Positions 1-6,027 of a DNA stretch of 10,047 nucleotides are shown one piece after another (position 1 is the stretch's first letter; each line of letters opens with the position of its first letter). Origin of the DNA: DASQLQ01 sp035629935. Its GTDB lineage: Bacteria > Actinomycetota > CADDZG01 > WHSQ01. Under the pieces are notes generated by a model that worked only from the letters and a program-made list of their open reading frames with translations, was not told the DNA's origin and did no database searches. The stretch covers positions 1-10,047 of the forward strand of contig DASQLQ010000050.1 of assembly GCA_035629935.1 (NCBI GenBank), in the 5' to 3' direction. Both the position numbers and the translations under genes were made by a program.

Positions 1-150
1 CGTGAGTTCGTCGGAGACGGGATCCCCTGGGTGCACCTGGACATCGCAGGAACGGGACGGAGCGAGAATGGAAGTGACGATTGCCCGAAGGGCGGAACGG
101 GCGTGATGACCCGAACCCTCTTGGAATGGCTGGAGAGGAAGAGTCGATGA
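1..150 (+). CDS. pepA: Leucyl aminopeptidase (M17 family), 3' end only
   Basis: Reading frame 1 is open from the first base to a TGA at 148-150 and gives the last 49 residues of a cytosolic metallo-aminopeptidase. M17 enzymes remove N-terminal residues from peptides using two metal ions. The tail has the family's characteristic C-terminal segment: a PWVHLDIAGTG stretch followed by a KGGTGVMTRTLLEWL stretch, matching the WAHLDIAGTA...KGATG pattern of PepA proteins. The catalytic residues lie upstream, outside the window, so activity cannot be judged. The stop overlaps the next start as ATGA (147-150), which points to translational coupling with the downstream membrane protein. The family call is firm from the C-terminal motif. 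The exact subfamily is inferred. Confidence 0.88.
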   Translation, partial: REFVGDGIPWVHLDIAGTGRSENGSDDCPKGGTGVMTRTLLEWLERKSR

Positions 151-464
151 CGACCACCGACCAGAACCCACGCACGAAAGGCCAGGTCGTGTCTCTTCCA
201 AACGACATGCCGTCCGAAGAGCCGGTTTCGCCGCCGGGTCGTTTGCATGGTTTGTCGATCGCGGGCATGGCCGTCTCAGCTCTCGTCGGGATCGCTGCTC
301 TGTTCGCCTTCATCACGATCAACTGGCCGGGCTCGAGCTCCCGGTACGTGATGATCGCTTTCATCGCCGCCGGTGTTGCCTTCATGACCTTTGCGTCAAC
401 CGCAGTTCTGACCGCGGCGCGCGACACCTACTCGAGAGAGCGGTCGTCAACCAGTAACAAGTAA
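147..464 (+). CDS. Small two-helix membrane protein of unknown function
   Basis: This 105-residue protein starts at ATG 147, inside the aminopeptidase stop (ATGA overlap). A purine-rich GGAGAGGAAGAG stretch at 132-143 serves as ribosome site. A longer in-frame start at 81 exists but would lie wholly inside the aminopeptidase gene, so I reject it. The first 32 or so residues are polar and proline-rich and likely disordered. Two hydrophobic segments follow, at about residues 35-59 and 67-91, joined by a short WPGSSS turn, with a charged Arg/Ser/Lys tail. I recognise no conserved domain or catalytic motif. The coupling to the aminopeptidase suggests co-expression, not necessarily shared function. 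It is a real gene on grounds of start context, codon use and topology, but the role is unknown. Confidence 0.8.
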   Translation: MTTTDQNPRTKGQVVSLPNDMPSEEPVSPPGRLHGLSIAGMAVSALVGIAALFAFITINWPGSSSRYVMIAFIAAGVAFMTFASTAVLTAARDTYSRERSSTSNK

Positions 465-488
465 CCGCGGACGGAAGGACCAGAGCGC

Positions 489-686
489 ATGGAGATCGAA
501 GGCCACCCGACCCAGGATCTCGTTGAGGAACTCGAGAACAGAGGCGCTCTACAGGCTGCCGGGACGAGTGCCGGCCCCCGCCTCGATGCCCTCCGGTTCA
601 TCAGCGAGAAAGCCGGAGACGTTGCGGGCGTCTGGATCTTCTTGCCTCGGGATGCCTACCTAACGGGGCTCGACGAAGTTCCCTGA
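489..686 (+). CDS. Hypothetical protein, 65 residues
   Basis: The ATG at 489 is preceded by GGAAGGA at 473-479 with 9 nt spacing, and the gene begins 24 nt after the membrane-protein stop, so it is probably the last gene of that plus-strand group. The product is soluble and mixed alpha/beta by eye, with an acidic N-terminal helix (DLVEELENRG), a short glycine-rich turn and a hydrophobic VWIFLPRDAYLTGLDEVP end. It has no cysteines, membrane segment or recognised domain. Third codon positions are GC-rich like the neighbours, which supports coding. Its last 27 nt overlap, on the opposite strand, the 3' end of the DUF192 gene. Function unknown. Confidence 0.68.
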   Translation: MEIEGHPTQDLVEELENRGALQAAGTSAGPRLDALRFISEKAGDVAGVWIFLPRDAYLTGLDEVP

Positions 687-1034
687 ACCTTCGAGCAGTT
701 CCAAGCGATCTCCAACCTCTAAACATCTAGGAAGCGATCCCGCCGCCATCTCAACCACTCGCCGCGCATCCCGCACCCAGCGGGTGATGCGGCACGGCCC
801 CAGCCCCCTCACTAGGTGGACACAGGTCCAATCCTGGTCACAGAAAACCGCGTCTATCTCGAACCGCATACCGAACGTGTGGATCTGCTTGGCCGGTTCC
901 AGCACGAGCGCCTCGCCCGGTGACAAGCTCGGGCGCATCACCAGTCCCCGCAACCGACGTCTGGCCGAGCCGGCGATCCGCACCTGATGCGCGATGACTT
1001 CACCCGACAACAAGAGGGATGGAACAGCGGTCAC
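660..1034 (-). CDS. DUF192 family protein
   Basis: This conserved protein of about 124 residues carries a DUF192 domain over nearly its full length. The signature is visible: a strand pair ending in an RRLRGLVMRPSL stretch (the family's 'rGLMfR' motif), then ALVLEPAKQIHTFGMRFEIDAVFCD, which corresponds to the usual 'i...c.iHtfgMrfpIDvvFld' core, then an RVVEMAAGS stretch ahead of a GDRLEL end. Members are small, sometimes secreted or fused to other domains, and have no settled biochemical role. No signal peptide is obvious here. The start is uncertain: GTG at 1034 fits the domain edge, and a GTG at 1073 would add 13 residues. Neither has an SD site. The gene is divergent from the DUF4177 gene and overlaps the 65-residue gene by 27 nt at its 3' end. 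Confidence 0.82.
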   Translation of the reverse strand: MTAVPSLLLSGEVIAHQVRIAGSARRRLRGLVMRPSLSPGEALVLEPAKQIHTFGMRFEIDAVFCDQDWTCVHLVRGLGPCRITRWVRDARRVVEMAAGSLPRCLEVGDRLELLEGSGNFVEPR

Positions 1035-1043
1035 CTGGAGTAG

Positions 1044-1071
1044 GTTGCCCCGGACCGAATCACAGGGCAAC
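1044..1071. repeat. Perfect 7-bp inverted repeat between divergent genes
   Basis: GTTGCCC at 1044-1050 and GGGCAAC at 1065-1071 are exact reverse complements separated by 14 nt. They lie in the 62-nt gap between the likely starts of the DUF192 gene (1034, minus) and the DUF4177 gene (1097, plus). The placement fits a shared operator for a dimeric regulator or an RNA hairpin in either leader. No run of T follows on either side, so it is not an intrinsic terminator. Its function is inferred from position only. Confidence 0.45.
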
Positions 1072-1082
1072 ACCAGATGGCC

Positions 1083-1090
1083 AGGAGGTG
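1083..1090 (+). promoter_or_regulatory. Strong Shine-Dalgarno fixing the DUF4177 start
   Basis: AGGAGGTG is a near-perfect anti-16S match. It sits 6 nt ahead of a GTG at 1097, and that spacing selects 1097 over the in-frame ATG at 1019, which would add 26 residues of low-complexity sequence outside the domain. Confidence 0.85.
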
Positions 1091-1096
1091 GCTTCC

Positions 1097-1252
1097 GTGC
1101 AGAAGTGGGAGTACGCGACCGTTCCTCTCATCTCGCATGCCCTCCAAGAGATCCTGAACCAGTGGGGTGAAGAGGGCTGGGAATTGGTGCAGGTGATCGA
1201 GAGCCAGGCAACCGGAACAACCGCTTTCTTGAAGAGACCCAAGACCGACTAG
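1097..1252 (+). CDS. DUF4177-like small protein, 51 residues
   Basis: The GTG start at 1097 follows an almost ideal SD. The product is one compact domain of 51 residues: QKWEYATVPL near the N-terminus, a helix rich in Ala/Leu/Gln/Trp, GWELVQVIE in the middle and AFLKRPK at the end. This WEY...GxEGWELV...FKRP layout is that of DUF4177. I recall a very similar 51-residue protein in mycobacteria (Rv3678A type, beside a RidA-family gene), which supports an actinobacterial origin. That resemblance is from memory, not from a search. No catalytic residues are known for the family. The gene stands alone on the plus strand, diverging from the DUF192 gene and ending 11 nt before the convergent galU stop. 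No terminator is evident between them. Confidence 0.85.
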   Translation: MQKWEYATVPLISHALQEILNQWGEEGWELVQVIESQATGTTAFLKRPKTD

Positions 1253-1263
1253 AGGCCGGACTT

Positions 1264-2145
1264 CTAAGAATCCAGGTCTATCTCGGCCAGAAACTCACGC
1301 AACGGCTTGGCGAGATCCTCGCGACGCAATGCCAGCCGGATCGTCGTCTTGAGGAACTCGACCTTCTTTCCGTAGTCGAAGATCGGGCCTTCGTGGATAT
1401 AAGCGAGCACATCACTTTCTCGCGCCAAGAGATCGATCGAGTCTGTGACCTGGACCTCACCGCCGACCCCAGGCTTGGTTCGCTCGATCGCGTCGAATAT
1501 CTCCGGCTTGAAGAGGTAGCGGCCGGGAAGTGACAGTTCGGAGGGTGCTTCGTCGACCGACGGCTTCTCGACCAGTCGAGTAACCCGCGTGTGATCACCC
1601 TGTATCTCTTCGTGAGCGATCACGCCGTACTTCGGCACATCCTCCCGAGGGACCCTCCTAACGGCCACCACACTCGCGTCGGTCTCTTTGAACAACTCGA
1701 TCAAGCGCGGGATGAGCGGGACCTCTTGATCGCTCGGCTCAGGGACTATCTCGTCGGGAAGCATCACGATGAATGGTTCCGAGCCGACATGTTCCTTAGC
1801 TTCCAGCACGGCGTGTCCGAGACCTGATGCCTTCTTCTGATGGACGTAATGGAGTTTCGCCAGCGAAGTGATGTGTCTAACCGCCTCCAGCTCCTCGGTC
1901 TTCCCGGCGGCCTCGAGCAATTGCTCGAGCTCCGAGTGGGGGTCGAAGTGATCTCCGATCGCGCCTTTGCCCCGACTCGTCACAACGAGGATGTCGTCGA
2001 TCCCGGCCCGAGCGGCCTCTTCGACCGCGTACTGGATGCCCGGCTTGTCGACGACCGGGATCATCTCTTTCGCCAGCGCTTTCGTGGCGGGTAGGAAGCG
2101 GGTGCCGAACCCGGCTGCGGGGATAACTGCCTTGCGCACCGTCAT
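1264..2145 (-). CDS. galU: UTP--glucose-1-phosphate uridylyltransferase
   Basis: GalU makes UDP-glucose from UTP and glucose-1-phosphate in the cytosol, feeding polysaccharide, glycolipid and other glycoconjugate synthesis. The 293-residue length is typical. The nucleotide-binding loop AAGFGTRFLPATK is at residues 10-22 and KEMIPVVDKP at 26-35. Further family blocks are QKKASGLGHAV (103-113), LPDE (129-132), YGVI (173-176), EKP (193-195), GGEVQVTDSI (228-237) and DYGKK (257-261), so the active site appears complete. The ATG at 2145 lies 10 nt after the diguanylate cyclase stop with only a weak AAGG ribosome site, so it is probably translated from the same transcript. This pairing suggests UDP-glucose supply is co-regulated with c-di-GMP production, an inference from gene order. 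No terminator is seen downstream. Confidence 0.96.
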   Translation of the reverse strand: MTVRKAVIPAAGFGTRFLPATKALAKEMIPVVDKPGIQYAVEEAARAGIDDILVVTSRGKGAIGDHFDPHSELEQLLEAAGKTEELEAVRHITSLAKLHYVHQKKASGLGHAVLEAKEHVGSEPFIVMLPDEIVPEPSDQEVPLIPRLIELFKETDASVVAVRRVPREDVPKYGVIAHEEIQGDHTRVTRLVEKPSVDEAPSELSLPGRYLFKPEIFDAIERTKPGVGGEVQVTDSIDLLARESDVLAYIHEGPIFDYGKKVEFLKTTIRLALRREDLAKPLREFLAEIDLDS

Positions 2146-2155
2146 GACGGCAACC

Positions 2156-4156
2156 TTACGTTGCTAAACGCAGCCTCTCTGCGACGCATACCTGGTTGCG
2201 ACCCGTCTGCTTCGCTCGATACAGCGCCCGGTCGGCTGCCTCGACCAGCGAGATGAACGAGTCACCATGTTCGGGATACGCGGCGATGCCGATCGAAACC
2301 GTCAAGTGGAGTGGAGTTCCGTCCGCATCACCCAAGGGGTCACGTGCAACGGCTTCACGGATCTTCTCCGCTGTCGTCATAGCCCCGTTGATATCCGTTT
2401 CCGTCAGGAGACAAGCGAACTCTTCTCCCCCGTAACGAGCAAACGTGTCGACCTCGCGAACCATGGTCGTAACCCTCTGCGCGAACTCGACCAAGACCTC
2501 GTCACCTCTGCGGTGACCGTAGGTGTCGTTGATCCTCTTGAAATGGTCGAGGTCCAACATCAGGACGCTGAAGGTTCGGTTGAATCGAGCGGCTGTGGCA
2601 AGAACCTGACGGAACTGCATCTGGAAATAACGCCGGTTCCAGATACCCGTGAGCCCGTCGGTGATCGACAACCGTTGCGCTTCTTCGTGGAGGAGCACGT
2701 TCTCGATCGCCGTTCCACCCTGTTCGGCGAGGAACGTGACCATCTCGAGCTCCTGATCGGCGAAGTGCTTACGCGGGTCGCTCCGGTAGAGAGCCAGAAC
2801 CCCGAGGATCTTGTCGTGGCTGTAGATCGGTACGGCCACAGCAACAGGGAACCTCGGCTCGTGTCGCGAGAATCGCGCTCCGCCGGGGGTTGGGGCCGGG
2901 ATCACAACCGGATTCGAGCGTTCAGCGACGAAACCAACCGCGCCCTCGCCCACGCTCACCCGGACGAGCGAGTCGATATCCAGCCCGCGACTGATCGAGG
3001 GATACAGCTCTTCTCGTGTCGGCGTGAATGCCCAGAAGATCGCAGCATCTGCTCGCACCGCGTCCGCGGCCGTGTTGAGAACCGACTCCAGAAGTTGCTT
3101 CATGTCGTGCGTAGACCGCAAGGTTTCGCCGACACGCTGGATCGACTTGCGCAACTGGTCGCGCGACCACGACAGCTCCGAGATCGTTTGAGACAGGTGC
3201 CCGGTCATCTTGTTGAACGCCAACGCCAGTTGGCCCACCTCATCCTTTGACCGGACGGGGATGTGGTAATCGAAACGACCTTCGGATATCGCCATCGCAC
3301 CCTGAGCAAGCTCGTCCAATGGTTGCGTGATAGCGCGTGCCAGGACGTAGGCAACACCGGTGGTGATCATTAGCGCTATGAGAAGTAGCGCCAGCATCGC
3401 GGTGAGAACCCGACCGGATGTGGAATTGATGGGGGCAAGATCCATGGAAGCCACGATGGTGGTGTTGTCCTGCAGCGACCTCGAGATCGCTTTCACGGGC
3501 TCACCGAGATCCACTTCGAAGGACCCGCCCTTCTCAGCGTCGACCCGAACCGGCCCCGGCAGGTTCAGAGTTGATGCAACGACTTCGCCGTCCACAACGA
3601 CGGATAGTCCGATGCCGGAAGGAGTCCCGGCGGCGAGCAATTCATTGTCGATCCACATCCCACCGATGATCTGGGCGACCGGTCCCCGCGATCCAAGCTC
3701 GAGTGGGATCGGACGCGTGCGGGTGAATCCACCGCCTGCACCGTTGGGAGCCGATCGGATCTCGTAGGCGTTGGGTGGTGCCACACCCTCGACGAACTCG
3801 GGTTGGGTCGAGACGTAACCGAGGACCTTGTCTCCCCGCTGCAAGATCAAGAAGTCGAGTCCGTCGGCCAACCTCAGGCGTTCCTGCAGATAGGCGTTGA
3901 GGGCCGTTCGATCCTTCGCATCGAGCGCAGCCATCAAGCGATCCGGTTCATCGACGACCTCGCGTAGCTGACCCTCGAGGACACCAACCTGACGGTTGTA
4001 GATGTTCACGGTGGCATCGACCGCAGGCCTCATCGTGACCACGGCCCGCTCACCGACCTCGTCGGTGATGACGCGCTGAACGATGAACGCCGCCGCGATC
4101 AGCGGCAGCATCACGATGGTGACGAAGAACAGGGTCAGCTTCCGCTGGAGGGACAT
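2156..4156 (-). CDS. Membrane sensor diguanylate cyclase (HAMP-GAF-GGDEF)
   Basis: This 666-residue protein should make c-di-GMP from two GTP. In order it has TM helix 1 (residues 7-27), an extracytoplasmic sensor region (about 28-248, probably Cache-like but not assignable by eye), TM helix 2 (249-272), a HAMP linker (273-325), a short coiled segment, a GAF domain (about 352-488) and a GGDEF domain (about 498-660). The active-site signature GGEEF is intact at 576-580. An RxxD inhibitory site (R567-D570) sits at the usual spacing before it, so product feedback inhibition is expected. No EAL or HD-GYP domain is present. The start ATG at 4156 has AAGGGGA (4164-4170, 7 nt spacing). A sigma-28/WhiG-like promoter lies just upstream, and galU follows after 10 nt. 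The signal sensed is unknown. Confidence 0.94.
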   Translation of the reverse strand: MSLQRKLTLFFVTIVMLPLIAAAFIVQRVITDEVGERAVVTMRPAVDATVNIYNRQVGVLEGQLREVVDEPDRLMAALDAKDRTALNAYLQERLRLADGLDFLILQRGDKVLGYVSTQPEFVEGVAPPNAYEIRSAPNGAGGGFTRTRPIPLELGSRGPVAQIIGGMWIDNELLAAGTPSGIGLSVVVDGEVVASTLNLPGPVRVDAEKGGSFEVDLGEPVKAISRSLQDNTTIVASMDLAPINSTSGRVLTAMLALLLIALMITTGVAYVLARAITQPLDELAQGAMAISEGRFDYHIPVRSKDEVGQLALAFNKMTGHLSQTISELSWSRDQLRKSIQRVGETLRSTHDMKQLLESVLNTAADAVRADAAIFWAFTPTREELYPSISRGLDIDSLVRVSVGEGAVGFVAERSNPVVIPAPTPGGARFSRHEPRFPVAVAVPIYSHDKILGVLALYRSDPRKHFADQELEMVTFLAEQGGTAIENVLLHEEAQRLSITDGLTGIWNRRYFQMQFRQVLATAARFNRTFSVLMLDLDHFKRINDTYGHRRGDEVLVEFAQRVTTMVREVDTFARYGGEEFACLLTETDINGAMTTAEKIREAVARDPLGDADGTPLHLTVSIGIAAYPEHGDSFISLVEAADRALYRAKQTGRNQVCVAERLRLAT

Positions 4157-4179
4157 CCCAGAATCCCCTTTATCCCTTT

Positions 4180-4206
4180 TTTCGGTCGTATGAAGGCCCT
4201 ACTTTA
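4180..4206 (-). promoter_or_regulatory. Possible sigma-28/WhiG-type promoter of the cyclase-galU unit
   Basis: Read on the minus strand, TAAAGT (4206-4201) is followed after 13 nt by GACCGAAA (4187-4180). The sigma-28/WhiG consensus is TAAA, about 15-16 nt, then GCCGATAA. Here TAAA and the CCGA core are exact, with 17 nt between them against 16 in the standard spacing, and the last part of the -10 is degenerate. It lies in the 63-nt gap after the lysE stop and leaves a short leader that still includes the SD at 4170-4164. A chance match is possible. Confidence 0.45.
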
Positions 4207-4219
4207 CCGGTGACCCGCC

Positions 4220-4858
4220 CTAATCGGTCGTTTGAGCGTGGCCGAACGCCGCGGCGACCCCTAAGGAAACGAAGATCGTGCCCGCGATGTACCTGCGGAT
4301 CGCCCCGAAACGCTTGCTGTCTCTGAGCACACGCCTCATCGATGACGCGATTAAGGCATATGTCCCGTCGCTCACGATGGCGATGACGACGAATAGGACT
4401 CCCAGGACCGCGATCTGCAGCGAAAGAGGCCCAGTGGCCGGATCGGCGAACTGAGGCAAGAAGGCCAGGAAGAACAAGGCCGTCTTGGGATTCAGGATGT
4501 TGACCACGATCCCCTGCCCAAAGATCCGCCCGAGCGGCTTCGGCTCGATCGGATCCCCCGTCATCCCCTCGTCGCGAGTGAGGAGCCGGCGGATCCCCAG
4601 ATAGATCAGGTAAGCGGCCCCCAAATACTTGACTGCCTGGAACGCAACGGCTGAGGTAGCGAGTAGCGCAGACAAACCCAGTGTCGCGGCAGCAACGTGG
4701 ACCAATCCGCCCACGGCGATCCCCAGCACCGATACGAAGCCGGCCGCCCGGCCCTGGTCGATGCTGCGAGTGATCACGTACAGCACCGCCGGTCCCGGGA
4801 TAACGATGAGAGCCAGCGCAGCAAGAGCGAAGACAAACAGGGTCGAGGTATCGGGCAT
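4220..4858 (-). CDS. LysE/RhtB family amino-acid exporter
   Basis: This 212-residue integral membrane protein of the LysE/RhtB superfamily exports amino acids or related small molecules across the inner membrane. The substrate cannot be read from sequence. It has the usual six hydrophobic segments. The family signature PGPAVLYVITRSIDQGRAAG lies at the end of the first helix, GLVHVAAATLGLSALL is in the second, YLGAAYLIYLGIRRL in the third, and the conserved NPKTALFFLAFLPQF falls just after the cytoplasmic loop. The ATG at 4858 gives the family-typical N-terminus. GTG 4873 and ATG 4867 would add five and three residues. None has a good SD, and a GACAAT hexamer (4871-4866) 7 nt before ATG 4858 would allow a leaderless transcript. 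It diverges from fmdB and precedes the cyclase by 63 nt on the same strand. Confidence 0.9.
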   Translation of the reverse strand: MPDTSTLFVFALAALALIVIPGPAVLYVITRSIDQGRAAGFVSVLGIAVGGLVHVAAATLGLSALLATSAVAFQAVKYLGAAYLIYLGIRRLLTRDEGMTGDPIEPKPLGRIFGQGIVVNILNPKTALFFLAFLPQFADPATGPLSLQIAVLGVLFVVIAIVSDGTYALIASSMRRVLRDSKRFGAIRRYIAGTIFVSLGVAAAFGHAQTTD

Positions 4859-4897
4859 GAGAACCATTGTCACCGAAGCTGATGCGAAGATGGCCCC

Positions 4898-5185
4898 ATG
4901 CCTATCTATGAGTACGCATGCACTGCATGCGGCGAGAGAACGGAGGCGCGCCAGTCCTTCGACGATCCGCCGCTCGAAGAGTGTCCGGCGTGCGGAGGCA
5001 AGTTGCGAAAGCTCTACTCGCCCGTCGGCATCGTGTTCAAGGGTTCGGGGTTCTACTCGACCGACGCGAAATCATCCAAGAGTGACAAGTCATCGACAAC
5101 GCCAAAGCCCGACTCGAGCAAAGAAAAGAAACCGGAGAAGAAGGCCGACGCACCGGCCTCCTCCACCGATAAGTCGGCCAAATAA
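4898..5185 (+). CDS. FmdB-family zinc ribbon protein with disordered tail
   Basis: This 95-residue protein has an N-terminal FmdB zinc ribbon. It begins MPIYEYACTACG and places Cys8, Cys11, Cys29 and Cys32 as two CxxC pairs, followed by a KLYSPVGIVFKGSGFYSTD block. From about residue 57 the chain is Lys/Ser/Asp/Pro-rich and surely disordered. In Mycobacterium tuberculosis a protein of this architecture, Ruc (Rv0991c), is a redox-activated chaperone encoded close to galU. A similar role here is an inference from domain layout and the galU neighbourhood, not proven. The ATG at 4898 has no SD and lies 39 nt from the divergent lysE start, so a leaderless transcript is likely. A strong hairpin follows the stop by 2 nt. 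Confidence 0.87.
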   Translation: MPIYEYACTACGERTEARQSFDDPPLEECPACGGKLRKLYSPVGIVFKGSGFYSTDAKSSKSDKSSTTPKPDSSKEKKPEKKADAPASSTDKSAK

Positions 5186-5208
5186 AAGAGGGCCCCGCCG
5201 GGGCCCTC
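5183..5208 (-). terminator. Intrinsic terminator of the secreted-protein gene, possibly bidirectional
   Basis: GAGGGCCCC (5188-5196) and GGGGCCCTC (5200-5208) form a perfect 9-bp GC-rich stem with a 3-nt loop. On the minus strand the stem is followed at once by TTTTATTT, a good U-tract, so it should end transcription of the 5929-5258 gene. On the plus strand the T-rich part (CTCCTTTA) comes only after 5 nt. It could still pair with the AAAGAG upstream as an imperfect stem extension, giving weaker termination for fmdB. Confidence 0.85.
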
Positions 5209-5257
5209 CGGTGCTCCTTTAACCCGAACGCCGGCGGTCTCGACCGTCGGCGAACGC

Positions 5258-5929
5258 TCACGGAGTGAGCGTAATAATTTGGTTGTTCTTGTCCACGTCC
5301 GGCGCCTGCTGGGTCGTGAAGATCGCTTTGAAGACGTAGTCCTTAGCGACCGCTGCGTTTATCAGTAGCGGCACTCCTCCGGTCGTAGACGTAGGACCGA
5401 TCTCTGCATCGAAAACGATCGGCGGACAGGTGTTGTCGTTCGCCGGGATATCGCCGTCGAGCTTCCAGCCCTTCTTCTTGCTGCCGGTCACTTCCAACGG
5501 GATGCTGGTCACGGGTTGGAGGTCGACGACCCACACCGCTTTGACCCCGCGGTCGGTCTGCTCATCAGTACGGTCCTGTTCGACGATCTCACGATCCGGG
5601 AACGTGGCCGGGGCGTTCGGTGGCGGCAACCCGCGGCACCCGGGGCCCGCGTCGATCGAAAGGTCGGCCGACCCGAGCACGTCTCCATTCTCGATCTTGG
5701 CGTCGGGGGGCAACTTGAAGCCCTTGGGGATCTTCAGGGTGACGTGTCCCATCTCTGGTTGACCCGCCGGCTGTTCGATGTGGATCTTGATGGCGGGGTT
5801 GGCTTTGATCTTGGTGTCGCTCAGCTCGAAGCTGACGGCAACGTCGAAAGCGCCCTGCGCGATCGCCGTCTGGCTCGTCAGCATCAGTAGCCCAACCGCT
5901 GCGATAACAACTCGCGTGATAGCTCTCAT
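5258..5929 (-). CDS. Secreted protein of unknown family
   Basis: This 223-residue protein has a clear Sec signal peptide: MRAITR, a hydrophobic core to about residue 18, and an AIA motif at 22-24, so cleavage is likely before Gln25. No lipobox or LPXTG anchor is seen. The mature part looks beta-rich. It opens with FDVAVSFELSDTKIKANPAIKI, followed by HVTLKIPKGFKLP and repeated short hydrophobic strands with Pro/Gly turns, resembling an Ig-like or adhesin-type sandwich. Only two cysteines are present (Cys98 and Cys168), consistent with one disulfide. An acidic, charged linker (EQDRTDEQTDRG) lies at about 117-128. A strong SD (AGGAGGAA) precedes ATG 5929, and a strong terminator follows 50 nt after the stop, so it is probably a single-gene transcript. 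I do not recognise the family. Confidence 0.82.
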   Translation of the reverse strand: MRAITRVVIAAVGLLMLTSQTAIAQGAFDVAVSFELSDTKIKANPAIKIHIEQPAGQPEMGHVTLKIPKGFKLPPDAKIENGDVLGSADLSIDAGPGCRGLPPPNAPATFPDREIVEQDRTDEQTDRGVKAVWVVDLQPVTSIPLEVTGSKKKGWKLDGDIPANDNTCPPIVFDAEIGPTSTTGGVPLLINAAVAKDYVFKAIFTTQQAPDVDKNNQIITLTP

Positions 5930-5960
5930 CCTCGATTCCTCCTGCCTCGGGCGCGAAAAA

Positions 5961-5994
5961 CGCCGGTATCTCCCAGATTCGCCCCAATCCGGCG
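5961..5994 (-). other. Possible hairpin in the leader of the secreted-protein gene
   Basis: CGCCGG (5961-5966) and CCGGCG (5989-5994) are reverse complements 22 nt apart. They lie in the 107-nt gap between the divergent secreted-protein and uppP genes. On the minus strand the proximal arm can alternatively pair, as GGCG, with CGCC at 5952-5949 in the TTTTTCGCGCC stretch just before the SD, so two exclusive folds are possible. There is no match to a known riboswitch. The short stem could be chance. Confidence 0.25.
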
Positions 5995-6021
5995 ATTTCC
6001 TGCGGTCGGTGGACGGCTACA

Positions 6022-6027
6022 TATGCT
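6022..6027 (+). promoter_or_regulatory. Possible -10 element of uppP (leaderless-type)
   Basis: TATGCT fits the TANNNT pattern and ends 9 nt before the uppP ATG at 6037, which lacks any SD. This would give a transcript starting at or very near the ATG. No good -35 hexamer is seen at 16-18 nt upstream, so support is modest. Confidence 0.35.

Noticed and set aside
1253..1263. Terminator between the DUF4177 and galU stops
   Set aside because: The few bases hold only a poor AGAG/TTCT pairing with no stable stem or T-run.
2267..3250. Long open frame of about 327 codons on the plus strand
   Set aside because: It lies entirely antisense to the diguanylate cyclase, whose HAMP, GAF and GGDEF domains are unmistakable. 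The antisense product has no domain and arises from GC-rich codon bias.
4629..5222. Plus-strand open frame of 197 codons across lysE and fmdB
   Set aside because: It overlaps fmdB in another frame and lysE in antisense, and the Arg/Pro/Ser-rich product is typical of a shadow frame.
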